Of a stretch of 64,000 bases of DNA, positions 41,901-50,523 are shown piece by piece. The DNA is from Posidonia oceanica (taxonomy: Eukaryota; Streptophyta; Magnoliopsida; Alismatales; Posidoniaceae), in NCBI GenBank assembly GCA_037176725.1, contig JAZBRS010000049.1, positions 14,464,001-14,528,000 of the forward strand, in the 5' to 3' direction. The position numbers were made by a program, and so were the translations under genes. Within the stretch, counting starts at the first letter, position 1. Every line of letters begins with the position of its first letter. The notes beneath the pieces are model-generated. The model searched no databases and was not told the origin of the DNA. It was given only the letters and a program-made list of their open reading frames with translations.

Positions 41901-44179
41901 ACGACTTTCCATTGCCTCACATTGATGTCCTAGTCGACAATACAGCGGGCCACAAGATGCTCTCCTTCATGGACGGCTTTTCTGGATACAACCAAATCAA
42001 AATGGCAGAAGAAGACATGGAAAAGACTTCATTCATCACCCCTTGGGGAGTCTTTTGCTACCAAGTCATGCCGTTCGGCGTGAAAAATGCTGGTGCAACC
42101 TATCAGAGGGCCATGACTGCACTGTTCCACGACCTCATGCACCAAGAAGTAGAGGTCTACGTAGACGACATGATTGCTAAAAGCAAAGAGCCTGAAGATC
42201 ATCTTACCTGTCTCAAAAAGCTCTTTGACCGTCTACGGAAGTACAAGCTGCGCCTGAATCCCAAGAAGTGCGTATTCGGGGTGACTTCTGGCAAATTGCT
42301 CGGCTACATTGTTAGCCAAAGGGGGATTGAGGTGGACCCGTTGAAAGCACAAGCTATCGTGGACATGCCACCCCCCAGGACTGAAAAAGCAGTCAGAAGT
42401 CTGCTTGGGCGTTTACAATATATCAGCCGCTTCATTGCACAGCTTACGCCCATCTGCGAGCCCATATTCAAGCTCTTGAAGAAGAATGCGCAGATTCACT
42501 GGAGCGAGGAGTGTCAGGCTGCATTTGCCAAGATCAAGCAGCTGCTGATCAAGCCTCCTGTCCTGGTCCCGCCTACACCAGGGAGACCTTTGCTTCTCTA
42601 CCTTTCTACCACGCAGCATTCCATGGGCGCCGTCTTGGGCCAACATGACGAATCTGGTAGAAGGGAGCGCGTCATCTATTACCTGAGCAAGAAGTTTAAT
42701 GAATGCGAAGCCAGGTACAGTACACTAGAGAAGACCTGTTTGTCCCTTGTCTGGGCTGCACAGAAACTAAGGCACTACATGATGGCATACCCAGTACAGC
42801 TCTTATGCCGGCATGATCCTATCAAGTTCCTTTTCCAAAAGCCAGCCATGGTGGGCAGATGTGCTAAGTGGCAGGTGTTATTGTCTCAGTACGACATCAC
42901 CTTTGTCACACAGAAATCCATGAAGGGTCAGGCCATGGCAGACCATCTTGCTGACCATCCTCTGCCTGAATACCAACCCCTCAAGACACAGTTCCCTGAT
43001 GAAGACATTCTCTTTGCAATGGAGGACTCTGAGCAGAAAGATCCTGAGAAACAAGAGGAATGGCAGCTCTACTTTGATGGTGCAGTCAACAAAAAGGGCC
43101 GAGGCGTAGGCGCAGTGCTGACCACGCCCCAGGGACAGATGATTCCCTTCGCGAGGAAGCTGACTTTCGCATGCACAAACAATGAAGCGGAATATGAAGC
43201 ATGCATCCCAGGGTTGAAAGTCGCCCTCGAACATGAGGCGCAGAAGCTGCATGTGCACGGTGATGCCATGCTGGTAATTTCTCAAGTGAACGGCGACTGG
43301 AGGACAAAAGACCCCAAGCTTGTGCCGTATCACGAACACCTACTGAGGCTGATGGAAGAATTTGAGAGCATCTGCTTCACATACATGAACAGAGCCAAGA
43401 ACGCGTATGCAGACGCACTAGCAACCCTGGCATCCTGGCTCACCATTTCAGAAGATAGCACAGTGGATGTATCAGTCGCTCGCATCGAGCAGCCTGCATA
43501 CTGCATGAGCATAGAAGAAGCGGATCCAGCAAAGGGGCAACCCTGGTATCAAGATATAAAATCCTTTCTGGAGTCTGGTAGCTTTCCTCCTGATACCACG
43601 GTAGTAGACAAGAAAACTTTGGCGCGTCTGGCGTCAAAGTATGTGTTGGGGGCTGGGCAGCTGTACAGAAGGTCATACAATCAGATGCTACTACGCTGCC
43701 TGAACAAATCGGAGGCTGACACGCTGATGCTCCAAGTGCATGCGGGGACCTGTGGCCCGCACATGAACGGCGTCCTCCTGGCCAAGAAGATTATGCTTCA
43801 AGGATATTTCTGGCAGACCATGGAAGCCGACTGCTGCCGGTTCGTGCGTAGATGCCACAACTGTCAGATTCATGGTAACTTCATCAAGGCCCCTCCACAT
43901 CAGCTGCACAACATGTCTTCGCCATGGCCTTTCTCCACCTGGGGGATCGATGTCATTGGCGCCATCCACCCTGCTGCTTCAATTGGTCATCGTTACATTC
44001 TGGTAGCGATCGATTACTTTACCAAGTGGGTGGAAGCAGCCTCTTACAGAACAGTCACCGCTGTGGCAACAGAAAAATTTATCAGAAACAATATCGTTGC
44101 CCGATATGGGGTCCCGCACTCAGTCATCTCTGATAATGGCACAAACTTCATTGCCAAAAGGATCGAGGAATACCTGTAG
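35987..44179 (+). CDS. gag-pol: Gag-protease-RT-RNaseH-integrase polyprotein, C copy 2 (ends at the same TAG)
   Basis: Same length, same ATG context and same domain order as copy 1, with all catalytic residues listed there present. It ends at the identical TAG (44177-44179). Amino-acid differences are few: Gag reads HLKAYCGDL here, as in A and Z, against HLKVYCGDL in copy 1, so copy 2 keeps the ancestral residue there. Just after the RT, copy 2 reads RTEKAVRSLLG against RTEKEVRSLLG in copy 1; from memory Glu is usual. Eight base changes cluster in 143 bp (39596-39738, the counterpart of 18119-18261). Each copy therefore carries its own lesions on top of the shared stop. Product and role are as for copy 1. 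Confidence 0.95.
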   Translation: MTQYVSEPLFTLVTEGVSIPAPPVAPSVPLVPPPTLGFPPLTSLGSQYVPGQWQASLPPDPVAESILTTVTRVSETPLPPPSQGYVALDIPSTVAATFAVESFPPGQSVSVPLVSQPSPALHFSVPTGETLEAQYQHLMELAQKLQGMALSVRPSSIPVVPEVPLRPVPAFHASTSTPPPRPSSQLLTVPTMGARLPPPAAQHLAQHAPLPSGGQSFGPAGAQYLTGSLSGTPPVQQLVLRHPTPITAQHGIYSSPLHQVQHPAYTPAYTVPQHGYAGHPVAPLGDAMVDPEEHLGATHSTYVLATPADPSPTAAIPDPINNQMDVLEKALRLVQGTEHQTYQFRDLCCFPEAVLPPKFKIPDFEKYNGRGCPVAHLKAYCGDLAQLQADERLLIRLFQKSLTGPALKWFTSLDMSAIKTWNDLSQAFLEQYSFSLDLVPKRADLIAIKQNSGEPFGEYVGRWRALASQVRDRPSDEESIEIVIKGAQPSLGALLSIQPVTTFAALIRAGARVESSLQSGNFPALSAFAKQAVISSNSANSSAFTNNNSGSSNNRPKRKDSPKPAVAFVDSSAVPVRLPSWPAPAQMVYAPAPRNPHTPHITTTARPDYPAAPVQQGSHPRQRRPPTERRSFTPLVEPLTVILPKVASLLKFPEVRPPPSPLPHWFRSDLFCNFHRSVGHSTDNCFSLRNAIQDLIESRTIVIDTHEASTQAHTHASAHSAVPPHSGIVRQPLPEHTYPGGVGTSGIHSVFPSRPATSVVDPSDLISDISEPFPVSLYLAAVAGSESGIHLIRPRARPERPLAPPTVLPQAQSPVHLLARAQPSSPIHLLGRPQLHLLGRPQSAPAFPPRQPCPLDRPQYPIGPPVTSPVLAARVPVVIDLTLDTHRVPYSYATEMCAEVTQSGRVYRPSTPAIRPTPPRPVMPPPSSQPIVDPTSDQPVTSQIPIQPVVTQLPATTPSEPARITPPVARRSQPKANLTSQLKKVKADISIWDLIHTSAEHREAFLRVFQAARVSQSIEPSALESMVGLIAEPQVISFTSDELPPAGINHNQPLFVTMQFKNFRIPLTLVDNGSGLNVCPLRTATKLGFKVEDITPAVKGMTAFDNTHHDALGVLIIPLANGPVVFDVEFYVVDLQPNFNLLLGRPWLHKHQVLPSTLHRMIKYRRGDDVIVVMAENFEKERIEAVSPVSSQSIPFDLETSEALYRVNRCEPVNFIPDLERVNSLTIHSNPFRMVENVCHWWGYIKGTPLGRHGQGIAEPIVAVEQRKSEGLGYEPKTNEDHCFQLKDHASAIPRDLTNFTSAGTLGSTYDQDTVPTEDWVCVEDYYSDEEQSGTTEAVPTSTAETVVKAEATQSIYSALPLVETAGSSAGPVAELASSHSFAATSASQVQTAAVQESETLLLAEPSMLPAVTETSVPLSLSLEGQLINTVNSAAQPASASTSPGMQQAQSASHPPDNQQQLSWQDPMASEAALSRLRPDTKGQLSTTLSGPLSPLKSTPAYSPTVTLAAYPSMAPLTCLFGPSTSELPPSDAPVNQIMQIPRAAIRLAAGPVPQAPGAYYVDSPSDEEEGVAIEAQVDSWMSDLELLYQEQIKSIAEDLAEHQATERKGKAVVTDPPLQEDHASIMVLEEDSAAPDSPRPDELITLQPEGGSRWFVQPMPHLSSISSGSAQINRQSGISSAGTLEDPEGEASAVHAAAVTEQKAESVTDLSAASAAEQSAASTAESARPSVESAKHSAESVRPEQTAEGVAETEVAHRGYKNTRVSVTILKHHQGQAAEHMHSFDITSPSFEKEILSELIAYGEEDDTGMDETDESLPEFRPYDDDPEGPNLHVEEETEVVNIGTAEEVREVRISAQLSSQARAEFIAFLKEYADVFAWSYEDMVGLDIEVVVHNLPLNPDAKPVKQKLRRWRPQWLLMIKGEIMKQLRVNFLKVVLYPEWLANIVPVPKKDGRIRICIDYRDLNKASPKDDFPLPHIDVLVDNTAGHKMLSFMDGFSGYNQIKMAEEDMEKTSFITPWGVFCYQVMPFGVKNAGATYQRAMTALFHDLMHQEVEVYVDDMIAKSKEPEDHLTCLKKLFDRLRKYKLRLNPKKCVFGVTSGKLLGYIVSQRGIEVDPLKAQAIVDMPPPRTEKAVRSLLGRLQYISRFIAQLTPICEPIFKLLKKNAQIHWSEECQAAFAKIKQLLIKPPVLVPPTPGRPLLLYLSTTQHSMGAVLGQHDESGRRERVIYYLSKKFNECEARYSTLEKTCLSLVWAAQKLRHYMMAYPVQLLCRHDPIKFLFQKPAMVGRCAKWQVLLSQYDITFVTQKSMKGQAMADHLADHPLPEYQPLKTQFPDEDILFAMEDSEQKDPEKQEEWQLYFDGAVNKKGRGVGAVLTTPQGQMIPFARKLTFACTNNEAEYEACIPGLKVALEHEAQKLHVHGDAMLVISQVNGDWRTKDPKLVPYHEHLLRLMEEFESICFTYMNRAKNAYADALATLASWLTISEDSTVDVSVARIEQPAYCMSIEEADPAKGQPWYQDIKSFLESGSFPPDTTVVDKKTLARLASKYVLGAGQLYRRSYNQMLLRCLNKSEADTLMLQVHAGTCGPHMNGVLLAKKIMLQGYFWQTMEADCCRFVRRCHNCQIHGNFIKAPPHQLHNMSSPWPFSTWGIDVIGAIHPAASIGHRYILVAIDYFTKWVEAASYRTVTAVATEKFIRNNIVARYGVPHSVISDNGTNFIAKRIEEYL

Positions 44180-44953
44180 AGTCTCAAGATCAAGCATCAT
44201 CGATCCTCGCCCTATCGGCCACAGATGAACGGAGCTGTGGAGTCTGCAAACAAGAACATTGTCAAGATTCTGAAGAAAATGGCAGAAACCCACAAGGATT
44301 GGCACGACAAGCTCCTGTACGCACTTTGGGCGTACAGGACATCAATCCGGACCTCTACAGGAGCCACCCCGTACTCTCTGGTGTACGGAATGGAAGCGGT
44401 GTTACCTGTTGAAGCAGAGATCCCCTCACTGCGGATCCTACAAGAAGCTGAGCTAGAAGAGGCAGAATGGGTCGAAGACCGCTGCATCCAACTGAACTTA
44501 ATTGATGAGCGCAGACTGCAAGCTATGCACAACGCTCACTGCTATCAGAAGCGGATGGCCAGAGCATTCTTGAAGAAGGTCCAGCCCAGAAACTTTCAGC
44601 CAGGGGACCTTGTCTTGCGTGCCATTCACTTGCCTGACGGTCGAGGGAAATTCCGACCCAATTGGCGTGGCCCCTTTATGGTCAAGCAGATCTTTTCGGG
44701 AGACGCTGCAACTCTTGAGGATATGGACCAGGTCGAGCAGTCTGAGCCCGTCAACCTCTGCTATCTGAAGAAGTACTATCAGCAGCCGAAAGCAGCCCCG
44801 TTGCAGATGCCCTTCCCCCCACTTGCGCTTGCATTCTCGCCTTCTTGCTTCATCTTTATTTTAAATCATCATCATCATCCTTTCAACTCTTGCATCCCTT
44901 CCTTTCGAATCATCATCGTCATCCTCTCAAGCATTGTATCTTTGGCCCGGTGA
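44180..44953 (+). pseudogene. C-terminal part of integrase after the in-frame TAG, C copy 2
   Basis: In frame with the polyprotein behind one TAG. It contains the catalytic Glu of the D-X35-E core (44240-44242), TSTGATPYS, the GPF motif and the YLKKYYQ end. No further stop occurs before the TGA at 44951. The nonsense codon is thus the only coding defect of integrase that I can see in this copy. Confidence 0.85.
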
Positions 44954-46084
44954 TGAAAACCGGAAGTGCTTGCCTGCTCTGGAAAGAGTCACCCTACCTC
45001 ACCTGGCACTACTCAGATGTCTTAGCTAGTGAGGGAGCCACCACCAACGAGGACAGGCGAACCGCCTAATTTCGCAAGGACATACACCTCTGAGGGAGAA
45101 AAAAAATGTTAGGATGTGAGTCTGGAAAAAGCGAGAGTAGACACCTAGGTTTGGGCACATCCAAGGAACAGAAGACGAAGACAGAAGCCGACCCTAGAGA
45201 TAGGGGTGTGCGGTCTAACTCTGCTCCTCCTACCCATCACGCAACAGACCCAAAGCCTAAATCCATTACAATCCAAGCACCCTTCTTTTGCCACCGAAAT
45301 GGGGATAGCAAAAGCCTGAAAAAAAAAAGAGAAAAGCAAAACAACAAGCAAAAAAAAAAGAAAAGAGATAGAACAAAAACCAAAAAAAAAAAAGGAAAAA
45401 AAGCAAGCAAAGCAAAAAACAAGAAAAAAGGCAAAATGTAGCCCGAAAAACACAGGCACCGCTATCCCCCATGCCTCACTAGAGATCCCCAGCATGTCAA
45501 GCCTAAAAGGATCTACCACATCCCTTCAAGAGCGAACACTCACCCTTCTCCTGGCTAGGGGCAGAGAAAGATTGCATACCTATGAGGGAGAAATCAATCA
45601 AAAAAAGAGAGCTGAAAGAATAGGTGTAGGTCCTGAGAGTGTGGCTAGTAGCCTGTCCTCACCACACCACCACCTGTATAATGCCAACAACCCGTTCCGG
45701 AGAGCCACCAGCAAGCCAAGAGTCTAGGTAGAGCCTAGTGAGTCAGGGACCACTCCCTTCCTTTGCAGCAGGCACCAAAGCACTCCGTATGCTGAGGGCA
45801 CCTAAGCATACTCATCCATCCCAACATACTACTCATCTTCATAAGCGTATCACCTGCATTATGCATACATGCATCTTCCTCTTTCATTCCTTTCTCCTTC
45901 CACCAATCTCTCCGCTCTGCAACACGCTTCGGCCCTGAGACAGTACTCCTCCCCAGCAGAGCGCGTTGACGACACTCAAGCTGCGCCGGTCCAGATCTCC
46001 TGCCGGCCCTCGCCCCCGCAAGACTGCTGCATAATCCCCTTGCCTATTTGTGCTTAATTGCTATGTTCTGTTATCAACTGCTGA
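44954..46084 (+). other. Spacer between pol and the second ORF, C copy 2
   Basis: Matches 23477-24607 with isolated substitutions and includes the same A-rich run (about 45317-45437). No gene seen. Confidence 0.6.
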
Positions 46085-47425
46085 ATGCATATGGAACTAC
46101 TTTATCAGCCTCGGTTTCTGTTTATTGTCAAAAAATATACGCCTGCGAGATCTGACTGTTTATTGATAGCAGGTACTTTCAAGCTTCTGCAGCTATCTGC
46201 CTGTCCCTCTGCAATCAGCGTAATGGGCTTTCCTACTCTGCTAACTCCTGCACACTGCTCGGAAGCCCTGCGAGAATGGATCAGCAGGCTCACTCTACAA
46301 GATTGTGAACAGCTGCGCCTGTGGGGCATACCAACCAAGCTGCTGAAGGCCGCTGATGTGGAGGTCAGCCGCCACCTTCTGTGTGCCGCCGCAAGATTCT
46401 GGAAGCCGGCGCATCATGTCTTCCGTTTCAACAAGACTGAGCTGACACCTACACTGGAAGAGGTGCGTCGGATCTGCGGCTTTTCAAAGATCATGGGGCC
46501 ACCTATTTTCATGAGGCGCGACGGATACCTCCAGGTCCTGAGCCAACTAACTGGGCTCCCCACTCGAACCTGTCAACAGAAACTAATCTGCACCAGCGGG
46601 CCTGAACCTATGCTTCGCCTTGCGCACTTCGATGATATCTTGAACAAGCGCGCAGAACTCGGAGATGAGCTGTGGCTCCGAGGATTTGTTATCCGCTTCC
46701 TGGGCGAACTGATCTTCACCCATGGCCGACTGACAGTGGCCATCGAGGTTGCAGAGATTGCATTAGCAGTGGTGACCCAACACATAGACCTTGCACCAGT
46801 TGTCCTGGCAGAGACCTATCGCGGGCTGGACCGCATCTCTCATCGCTGCCGCCACTTCCACGGTTGCGGAGCACTCATACAAGTCTGGCTAACCGCACAC
46901 TTAGAAATGGACCTTCTGCGCCCTCAAGTGCATGCCTTTGAAGCCTACTGCAGCAGCGCCCGTGCCAAGACAGAAAAGAGCGTCAAAGAAGAATACGAGA
47001 GGCTGTCAGCACTGACTGACGACGCTATAACCTGGCGTATTGTCCCCTCTGCAGCAGAGCCATTCACTGTCTTCTTCAGCGCGCGTGACATGCGGCTGAT
47101 CATTCTTCCAGGTTTCACAGCAGGCGTAGAGTACCATCCAATAAGGGTCATGCGCCAGTTCGGCTTCCGGCAGGGTGCCTCCATTGACAGTACAGCGCCC
47201 CAGCTTCTACAGATGTACCCTCTCAGCACAACTGCCCCAACCAAGAAGCTTGCTAGTCTGATGCGGCATGGGGTCCAATCTACAGACATTGCAGCTGTGA
47301 GAGGTGTAGGATGCACCCCTGAATATGAAGCTGGAGTCCAACAGCTCTGGCCTATCACTGAAATTCCGCCAGGCAGCCCTTTGTTTCCCGACTCCCGGCA
47401 GTCGAAGAAGGCCCGAGTTGACTAG
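46085..47425 (+). CDS. Second ORF of element C, plant-mobile-domain-like protein, copy 2
   Basis: 446 codons, same start options as copy 1 (ATG 46085; preferred internal Met at 46223). It differs from copy 1 at only a few residues: FTAGVEY for FSAGVEY, LMRHGVQ for LMQHGVQ, AGVQQLW for AGVRQLW. The frame is intact in both copies although integrase carries a stop, and the FWKPAHH...TELTPTLEE signature is unchanged. The copies are too young for conservation between them to prove selection. Function is unknown. Confidence 0.75.
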   Translation: MHMELLYQPRFLFIVKKYTPARSDCLLIAGTFKLLQLSACPSAISVMGFPTLLTPAHCSEALREWISRLTLQDCEQLRLWGIPTKLLKAADVEVSRHLLCAAARFWKPAHHVFRFNKTELTPTLEEVRRICGFSKIMGPPIFMRRDGYLQVLSQLTGLPTRTCQQKLICTSGPEPMLRLAHFDDILNKRAELGDELWLRGFVIRFLGELIFTHGRLTVAIEVAEIALAVVTQHIDLAPVVLAETYRGLDRISHRCRHFHGCGALIQVWLTAHLEMDLLRPQVHAFEAYCSSARAKTEKSVKEEYERLSALTDDAITWRIVPSAAEPFTVFFSARDMRLIILPGFTAGVEYHPIRVMRQFGFRQGASIDSTAPQLLQMYPLSTTAPTKKLASLMRHGVQSTDIAAVRGVGCTPEYEAGVQQLWPITEIPPGSPLFPDSRQSKKARVD

Positions 47426-47729
47426 GCCCTTGTGCAACCATCATATGGTCTTCTTTCAGACTATGCTGTACATTTCTGGCCTGCCACAGGCATTGTACCC
47501 ACCAAGCTTTATCAATGAAAAACTGTTTCTGCTTTCTGCTTGCACATCAAGATTCTTTGCTGTATTGCACATCATTATCATCACCATCTTGGGCCCTCTA
47601 ACCAGACTTGCAGACATCACAACGCAGCAAAGTCCTCAGCACCCAATCTGGAGTCCGGAGCCTCTGCGGACCCGCGTCGTCAAGCTACGCCATCTGGCGT
47701 CCCCAGCTGGTCGCCCCCAGCTGGATCAT

Positions 47730-47898
47730 CATCCTCCTCAGCTGATCATCCCCAGCTGAGTCCCCTGCGGGCTGGCACCCCAAACTGCTCGGCGAAAGGT
47801 CCGTCAACCTGTCATCCTCCTCAACTGATCATCCCCAGCTGAGTCCCCTGCGGGCTAGTACCCCAAACTACTCGTCTGACAAGCACGACAATCTTGTC
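47730..47898 (+). repeat. Duplicated two-hairpin cassettes, C copy 2
   Basis: Counterpart of 26253-26421 with the same GGCA/TGCT, AGTA/TACT and GACAAG/CTTGTC pairs. Confidence 0.75.
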
Positions 47899-47936
47899 AT
47901 CTCCCTCTGCTTTCGATGCCAAGGACACGTTGGCCA

Positions 47937-47965
47937 GCCCCTGGTGTCATCCTGACACCAGGGGC
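47937..47965 (+). repeat. Perfect 13-bp hairpin, C copy 2
   Basis: Identical to 26460-26488: GCCCCTGGTGTCA, loop TCC, TGACACCAGGGGC. Confidence 0.9.
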
Positions 47966-48041
47966 ATCTTTTGATCGCCCTTTGGTATCATTCTTCCCCT
48001 CTTTCCCCTATGATATTCCTGGTGTCATAGGATGATTTCTT

Positions 48042-49117
48042 CTCATCATTACCTCATCCCCTCTTTGCCGGCCGATAAGTCCGATATCTTATCAACCAAT
48101 CATTCTCATCATTACCTCATCCCCCTCTTCTTCTCATCATTACCTCATCCCCTCTTTGCCGGCCGATAAGTCCGATATCTTATCAACCAATCATTCTCAT
48201 CATTACCTCATCCCCCTCTTTATCTCATCATTACCTCATCCCCTCTTTGCCGGCCGATAAGTCCGATATCTTATCAATCAATCGTTCTCATCATTACCTC
48301 ATCCCCCTCTTTATCTCATCATTACCTCATCCCCTCTTTGCCGGCCGATAAGTCCGATATCTTATCAACCAATCATTCTCATCATGATCTCATCCCCCTC
48401 TTTAGCAGTAATTCTCATCATGATCTCACCCCCTCTTTAGCAATAGTTCTCATCATGATCTCATCCCCTCTTTAGCAATAGTTCTCATCATGACCTCATC
48501 CCCCTCTTTATCTCATCATTACCTCATCCCCTCTTTGCCGGCCGATAAGTCCGATATCTTATCAACCAATCATTCTCATCATTACCTCATCCCCCTCTTT
48601 ATCTCATCATTACCTCATCCCCTCTTTGCCGGCCGATAAGTCCGATATCTTATCAACCAATCATTCTCATCATGATCTCATCCCCCTCTTTAGCGGTAGT
48701 TCTCATCATGATCTCATCCCCCTCTTTAGCAATAGTTCTCATCATGATCTCATCCCCACTTTAGCAATAGTTCTCATCATGATCTCACCCCCTCTTTAGC
48801 AGTAATTCTCATCATGATCTCATCCCCCTCTTTAGCAGTAATTCTCATCATGATCTCATCCCCCTCTTTAGCAATAGTTCTCATCATGATCTCATCCCCT
48901 CTTTAGCAATAGTTCTCATCATGATCTCACCCCCTCTTTAGCAGTAATTCTCATCATGATCTCATCCCCTCTTTAGCAATAGTTCTCATCATGATCTCAT
49001 CCCCCTCTTTAGCAGTAGTTCTCATCATGATCTCATCCCCCTCTTTAGCAATAACTCTCATCATGATCTCATCCCCTCTTTATCTCATCATGATCTCATC
49101 CTCTCTTATCAAACAAT
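48042..49117 (+). repeat. Tandem arrays with GATAAG hairpins and 36-bp units, C copy 2
   Basis: Same unit order and number as 26565-27640. The second GATAAG unit reads GCCGGCCGATAAG here and GCCGGTCGATAAG in copy 1. Confidence 0.92.
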
Positions 49118-49952
49118 CAATCACATTCTAGGCTGATATCCGAAACTATCAAACAATCAAGCACTCTCAGGCTGATAACCTAAACTATCATCTAGGCCGA
49201 TCCATGGTTGGCCCACAGTTGTGTTATACGGCTGACATCCAGTAACTGTCCCTTCCAATTGCGGTTTCCAGTTGATAGGACTGTAAACTATCGTTAGGCT
49301 GATATCTTAAACTATCACCAGCAATTGCATTATACGGCTGATATCCAGTAACTATCCCTCATCATTGCGCGTTTCCAGTTGATAGGTCTGTAAACTATCT
49401 GCCAGTTGATAGGTCTGTAAACTATCCGCCAGTTGATAGGTCTGTAAACTATCCGCCAGTTGATAGGACTGTAAACTATCACGCGCAATCATGTTATACG
49501 GCTGACATCCAGTAACTGTCCCTCGCAATGCCGTTTCCAGTTGATAGGACTGTAAACTATCCTCCAGTTGATAGGTCTGTAAACTATCCGCCGGTTGACA
49601 GGACCGTAAACTGTCGCTCCAGTTGATAGACTGTAAACTATCCGGCATTTGCGTTATACGGCTGATATCCAGTAACTATCACTCATGGTTTGTGGCTTCC
49701 AGTTGATAGGTCTGTAAACTATCCGCCGGTTGATAGGTCTGTAAACTATCCGCCAGTTGATAGGTCTGTAAACTATCCGCCAGTTGATAGGACTGTAAAC
49801 TATCCCACACAACCATGTTATACGGCTGATATCCAGTAACTATCACTCACAACTGCTTCCGGTTGACAGGACCGTAAACTGTCATTCCAGGCTGATAACC
49901 TAAACTATCACTCCCGGTTGATAGGACCGTAAACTATCCGGACGATAAGCCC
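49117..49952 (+). repeat. Covarying hairpin array, C copy 2
   Basis: Counterpart of 27640-28475 with the same series of GATAG/CTATC, GATA/TATC and paired GACA(G)/(C)TGTC variants in the same order. Confidence 0.92.
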
Positions 49953-50437
49953 GTCACCTTATCACCTTTTTTGGCGTGACCTCGTCCCAGGAAGGCAAAG
50001 TCACGCAAACCCCTTTTGCGATAGGAGAATTGGCCTCTCTCCCCTTGCGCCTTTTTTCTTTTTTGCTAGCTTGCTCCCCGGGCGGGGACAGGCTGCACCC
50101 TGTTTTTCCCTCGCTTTGTCGCGCAAGTCTGGCCTCCCTGCCAGATCCTTGCGCCACATCGCGCCTTTTTATCATTCCTCTTACATCATCTTAGCACCTC
50201 CTCAGCTAGCACTGCATATTACTTTAGCATCATCGCCATCACTTGCACAGCATCAGCATCTATTCTAGCTGCACTAACATTTATGCTAACTTCTTGCATT
50301 GCATTTGCATTAGCATGCATCGCACTTAGCATCATCCATCTGCACCTAGCATCTTGCATTGCGGCAACGGGCTGCGATCTTCGGTGCATCCGTCGAATAA
50401 GTAGCTCAAGCCCATAGCAACCCGCTGCTCCCGCCGG
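49953..50437 (+). other. 3' end region of C copy 2 before the polypurine tract
   Basis: Matches 28476-28960 (for example CATCCGTCGAATAAG here against CATCCGCCGAATAAG). No gene seen. Confidence 0.6.
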
Positions 50438-50440
50438 TCA

Positions 50441-50523
50441 GATGGGGTGTCTTGTCAACCCTGAGCAGCGGCCTCGCTCCGCTTGACCTTGCTCAGGGAG
50501 GGGCATCTGTTGACACCCCATCT
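50441..50523 (+). promoter_or_regulatory. Polypurine tract inside a conserved hairpin, C copy 2/LTR3
   Basis: AGGGAGGGG at 50495-50503. Stem CCCTGAGC (50459-50466) with GCTCAGGG (50491-50498), plus the same upstream complement to the LTR start as in copy 1. Confidence 0.8.
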